Shown: positions 17,434-26,611 of the stretch, piece by piece | Position numbering within the stretch: position 1 is the first letter of the stretch | How the letters are laid out: every line of letters starts with the position of its first letter | DNA from: Burkholderiales bacterium | Lineage (GTDB): Bacteria; Pseudomonadota; Gammaproteobacteria; Burkholderiales; Casimicrobiaceae | Reading direction: 5' to 3' | DNA length: 64,000 bases | Assembly: GCA_025352105.1 (NCBI GenBank) | Contig: JANXUB010000136.1 | Coordinates: 1-64,000, forward strand | The notes under the pieces: model-generated | What the model saw: only the letters and a program-made list of their open reading frames with translations | What the model was told of the DNA's origin: nothing | Databases searched by the model: none | Translations under genes and position numbers: made by a program

Positions 17434-18116
17434 ACGCTGACAAACGCCGACGCATCTTCGCAAAACTAGCCGAAGCAAACCCAGATCCAAAGACCGAGCT
17501 CGAGTACGGCAATCCGTTTCAACTCGTCATCGCGGTGCTGTGCTCTGCACAGACCACCGACAAGGCGGTGAACATCGCGACGCGCCGATTTTTCCCTACC
17601 GTGAAAACGCCCGCTGATCTGGTGGCGCTCGGCGAGGAAAAACTGATCGAGCACATCAAAACCATTGGCTTGTTTCGCAACAAAGCGAAGAATGCCGTCG
17701 CCACAGCGCGGCAACTCGTCGAGCTGCACGGAGGCGTTATTCCGCATGATCGCGCTGCGCTGGAAGCCCTGCCGGGCGTGGGCCGGAAGACCGCGAACGT
17801 GGTGCTGAACGAAGCGTTTGGCGAGCACACGTTTGCGGTCGATACGCATGTGTTTCGCGTCGCCAACCGCATGAAACTCGCCCCTGGCAAGAACGTCGAC
17901 CAAGTCGAAGCGAAGCTCATGAAATTCACGCCGCCGGAGTTTCTGAAGATCGCGCATCATCTGCTCATCTTGCATGGTCGCTACACCTGCGTGGCGCGGA
18001 ATCCGAAATGCGGCCAGTGCGTGGTGTTTGAAGATTGTGAGTTTTCCGGGAAGCGGGCGGGTGCCGCCGCCACCGCAGATTTGCCACGGTCGCCGCTTGC
18101 CGAGAAATCGCGGTAA
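17430..18116 (+). CDS. nth: Endonuclease III (DNA glycosylase/AP lyase)
   Basis: Nth removes oxidised pyrimidines and cleaves at abasic sites in base-excision repair. The helix-hairpin-helix LPGVGRKTANVVL with catalytic Lys120, Asp138 in AVDTHVFRV, and the 4Fe-4S cysteines 187/194/197/203 (spacing C-X6-C-X2-C-X5-C) fall at the same residue numbers as in E. coli Nth. The GTG start overlaps the rnfB stop. The last codons and the stop lie in a REP-like arm, giving an extra basic tail of about 15 residues. Confidence 0.97.
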   Translation: MNADKRRRIFAKLAEANPDPKTELEYGNPFQLVIAVLCSAQTTDKAVNIATRRFFPTVKTPADLVALGEEKLIEHIKTIGLFRNKAKNAVATARQLVELHGGVIPHDRAALEALPGVGRKTANVVLNEAFGEHTFAVDTHVFRVANRMKLAPGKNVDQVEAKLMKFTPPEFLKIAHHLLILHGRYTCVARNPKCGQCVVFEDCEFSGKRAGAAATADLPRSPLAEKSR

Positions 18117-18129
18117 AACCGCTCCCACA
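18107..18129. repeat. REP-like arm at the nth 3' end
   Basis: GAAATCGCGGT followed by ACCGCTCCCACA repeats the right arm of the 813-880 element. It contains a CGCGGT/ACCGC hairpin and includes the nth stop codon. Confidence 0.6.
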
Positions 18130-18151
18130 AAGCTCGCTCTCAACCAGCCCC

Positions 18152-18589
18152 ATGTTCAATCCTTCACGCGATCAGGCGCGACAATTTTTCATCGACACCT
18201 GGGCCAAGTTTCAGCGCCGAGATCCGCTGTCTCCGCTTGAAGAGAAGACCGCTGCGATCCTGACGATGCATCCGGAATATCACCGCGTTCTGCAAAACCC
18301 GGAATCGTTTGTGACGACCGACTGGCGCCCCGAAGCAGGTGACATCAATCCGTTTTTGCATCTCGGATTTCATCTGGCGATTCAGGAACAACTTGATATC
18401 GATCAACCGTTCGGGATTCGCGAAATTCATGCGCAATTGGCGGCAAAGCACGATGATGAGCATGCAGCAAAACACGAAATTTTGGAGTGTCTCGGCGAGA
18501 CGCTGTGGCAGTCGCAGCGCACAGGTCAAGCGCTCGATGGCGCGCTCTATTTGCAGCTACTGAGACAGCGACTGCCCAACCGGCAATAG
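18152..18589 (+). CDS. DUF1841 family protein
   Basis: A conserved cytoplasmic protein of unknown function, 145 residues. It starts with MFNPSRDQARQFF and contains INPFLHLGFHLAIQEQLDID, both characteristic of DUF1841 in beta- and gammaproteobacteria. The histidine-rich middle (HDDEHAAKHEILECLGE) is also typical. It follows nth by about 35 bases and may be co-transcribed with rnfB-nth. Confidence 0.88.
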   Translation: MFNPSRDQARQFFIDTWAKFQRRDPLSPLEEKTAAILTMHPEYHRVLQNPESFVTTDWRPEAGDINPFLHLGFHLAIQEQLDIDQPFGIREIHAQLAAKHDDEHAAKHEILECLGETLWQSQRTGQALDGALYLQLLRQRLPNRQ

Positions 18590-18705
18590 GCTGCGGCGCG
18601 CGACGGAAGTGCCAGTCGCAGCATGCGCTCCGCCACTATTTTGCGGAAACGAAACGTTCACTTTTCGGCCCTAAACCGACGCGAAAGAGGTGTCGATTAA
18701 CTCAT

Positions 18706-18823
18706 CAGCTTTTTGGCAAAAAGCCTTTTCGCCATGGGGCTTATCGGGCGTTTTCAGCTCATATCGACTTATGGACTTTTTAGCGTCTAGCCCCAATATA
18801 GCGGTCGTTTCAGGCAATAGCTG
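18706..18823. repeat. Dispersed repeat family B, copy 3
   Basis: A 118-bp element with ends CAGCTTTTTGGCAAAAAG and CAGGCAATAGCTG, inner ATATCGACTTATGG and a hairpin pair CCATGGGGCTTA/TCTAGCCCC. It lies between convergent DUF1841 and yggU genes, and its right end encodes the last residues of YggU. Confidence 0.65.
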
Positions 18824-19112
18824 ATCCAATTCTTTCGAGCACACACCGCGCCGAAACTCCCGAAATTCGCAACCGCTTTCTCCGACTTTTGTCGCCTGAA
18901 ACTAGCTCGATCTGACTCTTTGCGACGCCGAATTTCAGGATCAAAAACGCGATCATCGCCGCGTTGGCTTTACCGTCAACCGGCGGCGCGTGAATGCGCA
19001 GTTTCAGCGCGCCGTCATGTTCGCCCGCGAGTTCCGTCGCCTTGGCACCCGGCTGCACATAAATTGAGATTTCGACGCCGTCCTTAATTTCAACTAACCA
19101 CGCATGCGGCAT
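18810..19112 (-). CDS. yggU: DUF167 (YggU) family protein
   Basis: A small cytoplasmic protein, 100 residues, of the DUF167/UPF0235 family, of unknown function. Family landmarks are VQPGAKATELAGEHDGALKLRI, here split as VQPGAKATE and ALKLRI, then APPVDGKANAAMIAFL and GDKSRRKRLRI. The C-terminal residues SAIA lie in the arm of repeat B copy 3. It is downstream of the giant DUF11 gene on the same strand but about 65 bases away. Confidence 0.9.
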   Translation of the reverse strand: MPHAWLVEIKDGVEISIYVQPGAKATELAGEHDGALKLRIHAPPVDGKANAAMIAFLILKFGVAKSQIELVSGDKSRRKRLRISGVSARCVLERIGSAIA

Positions 19113-19176
19113 GCAAAACTCTCAAAAACAACGTTGGCCGGGCGTCACCGACGCGCGGCCACAAGCGAATGACAGG

Positions 19177-22100
19177 CTAGCGCCTTCCGCGCACGTTGAC
19201 CGCCGCGGCTCGACGCGCAGCGACGGAACCCAGCAACAGCAGCATCACAAAGATTAACCACGACGGCACCGTTGGCACGATGGCTGCGATGCTGGTCACG
19301 GTGCTCGCCACGTTGTTGCTGGTGATCGGGTCTGGCGTCGTGCTGGTCGCTGTCGCCGTGATAATGGGCGCGCCATTCGGCGGGCTGACATAGCTCACCG
19401 CGCATACGATCCTTGCGCCGACCGCAAGCGGATTGGGCACGGGATCGGGTGTGCAGGTGACGGTTGCGCCCGGCGGCAGACCGGCAATGACGCAGGTTGC
19501 ATTTGCAGCAGCACTAGGGCCCGCGTTGGTACAGGTCACTGTGCCGTTCACCGTTGTGCCTGCAGGTGGGTTCGGCGGAAAGCCGGTCAGCGTAACTTGC
19601 ATGTCGGCGACAGGGTTCGGCGAGATCGCACGGGTGTCGACGTTGTTCGCGGGCACGGGGTCGGCGGTGAGCGAGCCTGCGGTGGTCGTAATGCTGAGCG
19701 CTCCGTTGCCGGGCGCAGGGAAGGTGCTCGTGCACGTAATCACAGCGCCGACGGGCAATGGATCGCTCGCGCCTGAACAGCTCTGCACCGCTCCCGCTGG
19801 CAAACCACTTAGCGAGCAAGTCGGCGTGGCGGCCGCGCTTGGGCCTCTGTTGGTACAGGTGCCGCTGACGGTGACCGGTTGCCCGGCTGTAGCTGAAGCA
19901 GGAATCGTTGTGACCGCCACCATATCCGCCAGCGGAACAACGCCCACGGACTGTTGCGCGACATTGTTACCGGGAACAGGATCGGCAGTCGAGGAGCCCG
20001 CCGTTCCGGTAACGGTCACGCCACCGCTAACCGGTGCGGTGAAGCTGACCGAGCAGACAATTGCTGAGCCGAACGCCAGCGAAGCCACCGGCTGTACCGG
20101 CACGCAAACAACGGTGGCACCTGACGGCACGCCCGCTACCGCGCAAGTTGCATTGGCGGCCGCGCTCGGGCCGTCGTTAGTGCAAGTGACAGTGCCCGTG
20201 ACAGCGTACCCAGCGTTGGGGTTAGCCGGGAAACCCGTAACGGTCGCCCGCATGTCGGCCTGCGGAACGATCTCAATTGGTTTCACATCGATGTTGTTGT
20301 TTATCACGGGATCGGCTGTGGTGGAGCCTGCCGTTGTGGTGATGTTCAACGGACCACTGGCCGGAGCGACAAATGTGCTGCTACAGACAATCGAAGTACC
20401 GATAGCTAGCGGATTGGGCGCGACGCTCGGCAGACAGGTTTGCGTTGCTCCCGCCGGTAGCCCACTCAATACGCACGTTGGTGCCGCCGCAGGACTCGGG
20501 CCGAGGTTCGTACACGTACCGGAGACGCTTACCGATTGTCCAGCTGTCACGCTACCGCCCGCAGGAACGGTGGTCACCGCGCGCATGTCAGCTTGTGGCA
20601 CAACAGCAACGGGCGTTTGTGCGGAGTTATTAGTATTGTCGGGATCGGTGGTGCTCGACGCCGCAGTCGCCACCACGGTGACAGTGCCGGTCGCGGGCGC
20701 GACGAAACTCACCTCACACGTGATTGCTGCGCCGACCGCGAGGGTCGGCAGTGGCGTAGCGGGCAAACAAACGACGGTGGCTCCCGGCGGCAAACCAGCA
20801 ACAGTGCATGTTGCATTTGCGGCGGCACTGGGGCCATTGTTGGCGCAGCTGATCGTGCCCATTACAGTGCTACCAGCGGGCGCGGTCGCCGGAATGCCCG
20901 AAATTGTTGCGACCATATCGGCCCTAGGCGATATGGTGATCAACTTCGTGTCGACGTTGTTATTGGGATTACTGTCCTGGGTCAGGCTACCGGCAACCGT
21001 ACTAACCGAAATCGTTCCGCTTGCGGGAGCGACAAACGTGGCGGTGCAAGTAATCACCCCGGAAGGCGCGGCCAATGTTGCCGGAATGGGATCGGGCGCA
21101 CAGGTCTGCGATGCACCGGGCGGCAATCCGACGAGCTTACACGTAGGCGTCGTCGCAATGCTCGGCCCGAAGTTCGTACAGGTTCCGCTCACCGTCACCG
21201 ACTGTCCGGCAATCACCGTGGCCGGAGCGGTGGTTTGCGCCTGCATGTCGGCAATTGGCACGATGCCTACCGATTGTTGCGAGGTGTTGTTCGCCGGAAC
21301 CGGGTCATTAATGCTGCTCGCGGCGGTTCCGGTGATTGTCACGTCAACGTTTCCACCCGGAGGCGCAGTGAAGCTCACATTACAGACAATACTTTGACCC
21401 ACCGGAAGCGGATTGGGAACAGGATTCGGCAAGCAAACGGAGGTTGCGCCTGTGGGCAACGAGTTGACGTTGCAAGTCGCGTCAGGTGCCGGGCTCGGGC
21501 CGTTATTAGTACAAGTCACGATGCCACTCACGGTTGATCCCGCAGGCGCAGTCGCTGGAAAGCCGGAGACCACCGCCTGCATATCGGCGAGTGGCGTTAC
21601 CGACAAAGGCTGACTGTCGACGTTGTTCGCCGGCGCTGGATCGGGGGTCGTGCTACCGACTGTGGTGGTGATGTTGAGCGTGCCCGATGCGGGTGCCGGG
21701 AACGTGCTCGAGCAGGTAACGCTCGCGCCTAGAGCCAGCGGATTTGGAATCGGGCTCGGAACGCAGCTCTGTGTTGCACCGGGCGGCAATCCGCTGAGCG
21801 CACAGCTCGGCGCGACGGCGGTACTTGGGCCAGCGTTACTGCAGGTACCACTCACTGTTACGGGTTGACCTGCGGTCGCAGTCGCTGGCACGGTGGTCAC
21901 CGCCTGCATGTCCGCTTGCGGCACAGCGGTCACAGTGGCAGACGCCGTGTTGTTTGCACTGATCGGATCAGGCGTCGTGGTGGAAGCCGTGACGGCAACA
22001 GTGACAACCCCACTGGCAGGCACAACGAAGCTCACCGCACACGAAATCGTCGCGTTAAGCGCAAGGCTCGTCACCGGCGGCGGTGGCACACAAGTCACTA

Positions 22101-24771
22101 CGGCGCCAGCAGGCAGCGCGCCGATCGCACAGCCAGCCGACGCGGCGCTACTCGGGCCGTTGTTGGTACATGTCACGGTGCCGCTGACGGTGCTGCCCGC
22201 AGGGGCTGTGGCAGGAAATCCGCTCACATTTGCCGCCATGTCGGCTTGTGGAACCACAGCGATGGGGCGCGTATTGACGTTGTTACCGGCGTTGGGATCG
22301 GCCGTTGAACTGCCCGCAGTGGTTGTGATGTTAAGCGGCCCCGACGCAGGTGCATTGAACGTACTTGTGCACGTAACCGATGAGCCGATCGCCAGCGGAT
22401 TCGGAACCGGATTTGGCAGACAGGACTGGGTTGCGCCGGGCGGCAGTCCACTGAGGCTGCAAGACGGCGCAGCCGCGCTGCTCGGGCCGTTGTTGGTACA
22501 CGTACCCGACACGGTAACAGGCTGTCCTGCCGCGACGGATGAGGGCACGGTGGTCGTCGCGGCCATGTCAGCTTGCGGCACACTGCCAACGGATTGTTGT
22601 GCCGTGTTGTTCGACGGAATGGGGTCGGCCGTTGTGCTGCCTGCCGTCCCCGTTACAGTCACTCCACCGCTCGCGGGCACGGTAAAGCTCACCGCACATA
22701 CGACGGACGCGCTCACCGCCAATGGATTGGGAGCTGGATTCGGCAAACAGTTCACGGTGGCGCCAGCGGGTACGGTGGTCACGGCACACGTTGGCGCAGC
22801 AGATGGGCTGGGTCCATTGTTGGTACACGTCACGGTGCCTGAAACCGTGCTGCCAGCCGGGGCGGTCGCTGGAAAACCGGCGACCGTCGCCTGCATATCT
22901 GCCTGCGGGATCACGGTGACCGGGGTCGTCGCGGTATTGTTCAGCGGCAACGGGTCCGGCGTCGTGCTGCTGGCAGTGGCGATGATGTTGAGCGTGCCGG
23001 TCGCAGGTGCCGTGAACGTGCTGGTGCAATTGATGCTGGCCCCAAGAGGCAGCGGGTCAGGGACAGGGCTCGGTGTACAGGTTTGCGTCGCACCGGCTGG
23101 CAAACCACTCAACGCGCACGTCGGTGCAGATGCCGCAGAAGGCCCGGCATTGGTACAAGTTCCGCTGACAGTCACGGGCTGTCCAGTCAAAGCGCTGGTT
23201 GGTGCCGAAACGCTCGCCTGCATGTCAGCCTGCGCAGGCAGCGTAAGGCGGTAGTCTTCTACTTCGCCATCCGATGCGATGCCGGTAGGCGTCAGGTCCG
23301 AGGCATTTGCCACGACGCGCAACCGCATGTAGCTCGTGGTTTGTGGCGTGTAGCCAGCTGGGATGGTCCAGCTCAAAGAAACAGAACTCGCGCCTGCCGA
23401 ACATGTTGCAATGGCTGATCGCTCATTACTGTCGAACGTGCCGTTGCCATTGAAATCGATCCAGCCAGCAACGAAGCCTGCGCCTAAACAGCTCACGTTA
23501 GAAATCGTATAGGTTGACCCCACAACCGGCGAGGGCGGCGGGACGTTTGCGTATCCCGAGCCCAGTGGCCCCGTCGTTTTCGGAAGCGCGTCCACATCAG
23601 CGCCCCCAATAGGGCCATTCGGATCGGCGTCGGGCGCCACGGTGGTGCCCAGTATCGGCGCGTTGTAACTAATGGTTCCAAGGTTCGCGGGGTTGTTAAA
23701 GTTGGTGCCTGTGACGTTGTTGTTCACCGCTGCGCTCACCTGACCACCGCTCCACACAGGCGACAACAAATGTGCGGCGATGCCGTAGCTGGCAGGAATC
23801 GCCTCGTTGTAGTCAATCTCCAGCAGCGCGCCCACAGCAACCGCAGAATTTCCGCCAGCGCGCATCAACACCCTCGCCGATGTTGCACCATCAATAAAGC
23901 CAACCAAGACGGGGCCCGACCGAATGCTCGCCGTGGCGTTGGATTCGCAGCTGGCTTGCGGCGCGGTTGGGCCGTTGAATAACACCTGAGTGACACCACC
24001 GATCACACTGCGGTTGACCGTGCTGGACGTGCCGCAAAGCGAAATTTGGTCAATCACCCGCAGCGTTCCGCCCGCGGTCAGTCGCGCGCCGACATATTCG
24101 GTGCCGCCACTGGCTTCGGCGTCAGCGAAGACAAGGCCCGGGAGCGTGATCGAAACTCCACCGAGCGTCGCGCTGCAGCTGAAGTCAAACTCGACAGTCG
24201 CCGCGCTGGCGAACAACCCGATCGACAACGTGTTGGTCGATACATTTCCCGGGTTGTCGACGCCAGCGGCGTTCTTGTTCGTTCCACCCAGATTGAAGCC
24301 GCCAATGTTGTAGAGGTCATCCAGTCCGTCGCCCTGCCAGGATCCAGGGGTGTACACCCGAAGCGATTTAACCGCCGCAGTGGATGTGGCGTTGGCAAGT
24401 TTGCAGGTTACGTCAAGGCGGTTGGCGGGCGTTGCCGGCGTGCCCAGATTGAAACCGCGAACCACACTCGTGCCGTTAAACACGTTGTCGCCGTTGTTAC
24501 CCCAGTCCACCCAGAAGATACGGCTCTTGTGCAGGCCGGAGCCGCTGGTCGCGTACTGTGCGGCAGCGCTCGCCGAAAAAAGCACTGGAAAGAGCGCGAT
24601 CACAAGCAAACCTAGCAACGGCACTCCCGAGGCCAGCACTGAGCGGGCATGCGTTTGCTCCCGATCAACTACCGGAAGGCGCGAGCACCAACGTGCGGCT
24701 GCCGCAAGAAGAGAGCCGACGGAAGCAATGAAATGGCTCGAACGGAGGAGTTTGTGGTCGGGATACGGCAT
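19177..24771 (-). CDS. Giant secreted DUF11-repeat protein with CshA-like and GEVED domains and IPTL-CTERM-like tail
   Basis: A predicted exported protein of about 1,860 residues. A hydrophobic signal segment (PLLGLLVIALFPVLFSASAAAQ) is followed by a CshA-NR2-like domain (RIFWVDWGNNGD, LVFADAEASGGTEYVG) and a GEVED domain (DFNGNGTFDSNE...SDGEVEDYRL). Then come twelve DUF11/CARDB-like repeats of about 110 residues, each with four cysteines and a CTNxGPS core. Odd and even repeats differ in type, making six A-B pairs. The C-terminus (VPTVPSWLIFVMLLLLGS...ARR) fits an IPTL-CTERM sorting signal. The start is uncertain: the signal segment lies far from the ATG, and GTG codons just before it are alternatives. 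It is probably a surface adhesin or matrix protein. Confidence 0.85.
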   Translation of the reverse strand: MPYPDHKLLRSSHFIASVGSLLAAAARWCSRLPVVDREQTHARSVLASGVPLLGLLVIALFPVLFSASAAAQYATSGSGLHKSRIFWVDWGNNGDNVFNGTSVVRGFNLGTPATPANRLDVTCKLANATSTAAVKSLRVYTPGSWQGDGLDDLYNIGGFNLGGTNKNAAGVDNPGNVSTNTLSIGLFASAATVEFDFSCSATLGGVSITLPGLVFADAEASGGTEYVGARLTAGGTLRVIDQISLCGTSSTVNRSVIGGVTQVLFNGPTAPQASCESNATASIRSGPVLVGFIDGATSARVLMRAGGNSAVAVGALLEIDYNEAIPASYGIAAHLLSPVWSGGQVSAAVNNNVTGTNFNNPANLGTISYNAPILGTTVAPDADPNGPIGGADVDALPKTTGPLGSGYANVPPPSPVVGSTYTISNVSCLGAGFVAGWIDFNGNGTFDSNERSAIATCSAGASSVSLSWTIPAGYTPQTTSYMRLRVVANASDLTPTGIASDGEVEDYRLTLPAQADMQASVSAPTSALTGQPVTVSGTCTNAGPSAASAPTCALSGLPAGATQTCTPSPVPDPLPLGASINCTSTFTAPATGTLNIIATASSTTPDPLPLNNTATTPVTVIPQADMQATVAGFPATAPAGSTVSGTVTCTNNGPSPSAAPTCAVTTVPAGATVNCLPNPAPNPLAVSASVVCAVSFTVPASGGVTVTGTAGSTTADPIPSNNTAQQSVGSVPQADMAATTTVPSSVAAGQPVTVSGTCTNNGPSSAAAPSCSLSGLPPGATQSCLPNPVPNPLAIGSSVTCTSTFNAPASGPLNITTTAGSSTADPNAGNNVNTRPIAVVPQADMAANVSGFPATAPAGSTVSGTVTCTNNGPSSAASAGCAIGALPAGAVVTCVPPPPVTSLALNATISCAVSFVVPASGVVTVAVTASTTTPDPISANNTASATVTAVPQADMQAVTTVPATATAGQPVTVSGTCSNAGPSTAVAPSCALSGLPPGATQSCVPSPIPNPLALGASVTCSSTFPAPASGTLNITTTVGSTTPDPAPANNVDSQPLSVTPLADMQAVVSGFPATAPAGSTVSGIVTCTNNGPSPAPDATCNVNSLPTGATSVCLPNPVPNPLPVGQSIVCNVSFTAPPGGNVDVTITGTAASSINDPVPANNTSQQSVGIVPIADMQAQTTAPATVIAGQSVTVSGTCTNFGPSIATTPTCKLVGLPPGASQTCAPDPIPATLAAPSGVITCTATFVAPASGTISVSTVAGSLTQDSNPNNNVDTKLITISPRADMVATISGIPATAPAGSTVMGTISCANNGPSAAANATCTVAGLPPGATVVCLPATPLPTLAVGAAITCEVSFVAPATGTVTVVATAASSTTDPDNTNNSAQTPVAVVPQADMRAVTTVPAGGSVTAGQSVSVSGTCTNLGPSPAAAPTCVLSGLPAGATQTCLPSVAPNPLAIGTSIVCSSTFVAPASGPLNITTTAGSTTADPVINNNIDVKPIEIVPQADMRATVTGFPANPNAGYAVTGTVTCTNDGPSAAANATCAVAGVPSGATVVCVPVQPVASLAFGSAIVCSVSFTAPVSGGVTVTGTAGSSTADPVPGNNVAQQSVGVVPLADMVAVTTIPASATAGQPVTVSGTCTNRGPSAAATPTCSLSGLPAGAVQSCSGASDPLPVGAVITCTSTFPAPGNGALSITTTAGSLTADPVPANNVDTRAISPNPVADMQVTLTGFPPNPPAGTTVNGTVTCTNAGPSAAANATCVIAGLPPGATVTCTPDPVPNPLAVGARIVCAVSYVSPPNGAPIITATATSTTPDPITSNNVASTVTSIAAIVPTVPSWLIFVMLLLLGSVAARRAAAVNVRGRR

Positions 24772-24964
24772 GGGATAAGCGTCGCTTGGCAAACAGGGCC
24801 CGCCCAACTTGGGGCGAGGTCGAGCGCGAAGTATGTCGACGCCCCGTCACAAAACAACTATGCCGACGTCATAGCCAAAAACTCCAGACGAATCCGAAGT
24901 CACGTTGCCACAGACAAGAAAAAAAGTACGCCCGCCGAGTGGACGGCACCGGAATCGCGCGCCG

Positions 24965-25777
24965 CTATTCCTGATCTAGCAACTCGCCAAGTTCGACGCC
25001 ACGATCACGCGCCGCGCGAACGGCATCGATGAGTGCCTGTTGTACGCCGCGCTCGTTAATCACGCCGAGCGCGGCTGCCGTTGTGCCGCCCTTGGATGTC
25101 ACCCGTTCGCGCAGCACCGAAGGGCTCTCGTCTGACGCTTCCGCCAGCGCGGTCGCGCCCTTGAGCGTGGCGAGCACCAACGTGCGCGCGTCGGCCGGGT
25201 CGAATCCCACCGCCTCAGCGCCCGCCACCATGGATTCGATCCAGTGGAAAACATACGCTGGACCGCTGCCCGACACCGCAGTCACGGAATCAATCATCGC
25301 TTCGTTAGCAACGGGCACGACCTCGCCGGTCGATTGCATGAGCTTGGTCGCGGTAGCTATGTCCTCAGCAACCATGTCCGGCGGCGCGTACAAGCCCGTG
25401 ATTCCTTGCCCGATCAGGGCGGGCGTGTTGGGCATCGTGCGCACGATTCGCGCGTGACCGTTCAACCAGCGCGTGAGCGTTGAAATTCTTGTACCGGCAG
25501 CGATGCTGACAATCAGCTCGCCTTTCAGGCAGGGCCGCAGTTCAGCGCATACCTGTTTCAGCACCTGCGGTTTAACGGCGAGCACCACTGTCTCTGCGCC
25601 GTCAACGGCAGCGCGGTTCGCCGCTTCATGCACCGTCACGCCAAGCACCGCCAATTTCTCGCGCGCAGGTGCAAATGGCTCGATGATGTGGCAATCAAGC
25701 GCGGGATGTTTTTTGCGCAATCCGGCGAGCATGGCGCTCGCCATATTGCCGCCACCAACGAAACAGATTTTTTTCAC
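24965..25777 (-). CDS. proC: Pyrroline-5-carboxylate reductase
   Basis: ProC reduces 1-pyrroline-5-carboxylate to proline with NAD(P)H, the last step of proline synthesis, in the cytoplasm. The 270 residues have the N-terminal Rossmann motif FVGGGNMASAML. The C-terminal signature is seen in AVSGSGPAYVFHWIESM and in VTSKGGTTAAAL (P5CR PROSITE-type region). It lies ten bases downstream of yggS and is probably co-transcribed with it, a very common pair. Confidence 0.96.
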   Translation of the reverse strand: MKKICFVGGGNMASAMLAGLRKKHPALDCHIIEPFAPAREKLAVLGVTVHEAANRAAVDGAETVVLAVKPQVLKQVCAELRPCLKGELIVSIAAGTRISTLTRWLNGHARIVRTMPNTPALIGQGITGLYAPPDMVAEDIATATKLMQSTGEVVPVANEAMIDSVTAVSGSGPAYVFHWIESMVAGAEAVGFDPADARTLVLATLKGATALAEASDESPSVLRERVTSKGGTTAAALGVINERGVQQALIDAVRAARDRGVELGELLDQE

Positions 25778-25786
25778 AGCGTCCCT

Positions 25787-26497
25787 TTACTGAGCAGGCC
25801 GTGCGCCAAATAGCGCCGTACCTACACGCACCATCGTCGAGCCGCACACGACGGCGATTTCAAGATCGTCCGACATACCCATCGACAGCGTATCGAGCGT
25901 TGGCACAAGCGATTTCGCTTCAGCAAATAACTGTGCCAAAAGCGTGAATTGCGCACGCGTCGCAGGCTCACCAATATCGGGCTCAGGCATCCCCATCACA
26001 CCACGCACCCGCAAGCGCGGCAGCACATTGACGGCCTGAATCAAAGCCAGCGCAGCATCCGGCGCGCAACCGCTTTTCGACGCTTCACCGCTAATGTTTA
26101 CCTGAACGCAAACATTGAGCGGCGGCATCGCATCAGGCCGCTGCGCTGACAGTCGCTCAGCTATTTTGAGACGATCAACGGAATGAACCCAGTGCACGGT
26201 TTCCGCTACGCCACGCGTTTTGTTCGATTGCAGCGGGCCGATCAAATGCCACTCAATGTCGGGCAAGTCCGTGAGCTCAGCGATCTTCCCGTCCGCCTCT
26301 TGCACATAGTTTTCACCAAAGGCGCGTTGCCCTGCTGCGTACAGCGCACGAATTTTTTCGGTAGGCTGAATTTTGCTCACGGCCAGAAGCTCTACATCAC
26401 CCGTGGGGCGACCCGACTGACGCGTTGCCGCCTCAAGCCGCGCTCGCACTGCGGCAAGTCGCTCGTTTGCTTGCGAAGGCGCTGAACTTGCGGTCAT
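25787..26497 (-). CDS. yggS: YggS family pyridoxal phosphate homeostasis protein
   Basis: A PLP-binding protein with a single TIM-barrel domain that buffers free PLP; loss disturbs amino-acid pools in other bacteria. PLP-lysine motif LLAVSKIQPTEKIR, then GENYVQEA, WHLIGPLQSNK and the C-terminal SMGMSDDLEIAV phosphate-binding block are all visible. I chose ATG 26497 (MTASSAPSQ) because upstream codons do not look like the family. It is divergent from pilT and upstream of proC, the usual arrangement in proteobacteria. Confidence 0.95.
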   Translation of the reverse strand: MTASSAPSQANERLAAVRARLEAATRQSGRPTGDVELLAVSKIQPTEKIRALYAAGQRAFGENYVQEADGKIAELTDLPDIEWHLIGPLQSNKTRGVAETVHWVHSVDRLKIAERLSAQRPDAMPPLNVCVQVNISGEASKSGCAPDAALALIQAVNVLPRLRVRGVMGMPEPDIGEPATRAQFTLLAQLFAEAKSLVPTLDTLSMGMSDDLEIAVVCGSTMVRVGTALFGARPAQ

Positions 26498-26611
26498 AAT
26501 GACAATGTCAATAGGATAGAACTCGGGTGAGGCCACAAGGCTCGCTTTTGAGCATGTAAAAACTATCGCAATTCGCGCACGGCGTGGATTGCGTGAGAAG
26601 GAATTATAGGG

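Noticed and set aside
19433-23254. Very long open frames on the plus strand (654 and 453 codons) opposite the DUF11 gene
   Set aside because: They are mirror frames of a GC-rich, repetitive gene; their repeated peptides (VTVAPGG, LGPLLVQVT) follow the DUF11 repeat period and match no protein family. The minus-strand frame has signal, domains and tail in order.
19177-24000. Regular direct repeats resembling a CRISPR or satellite array
   Set aside because: The period is about 330/660 bases, stays in frame and encodes DUF11 domains. No 23-50-base repeat with unique spacers is present.
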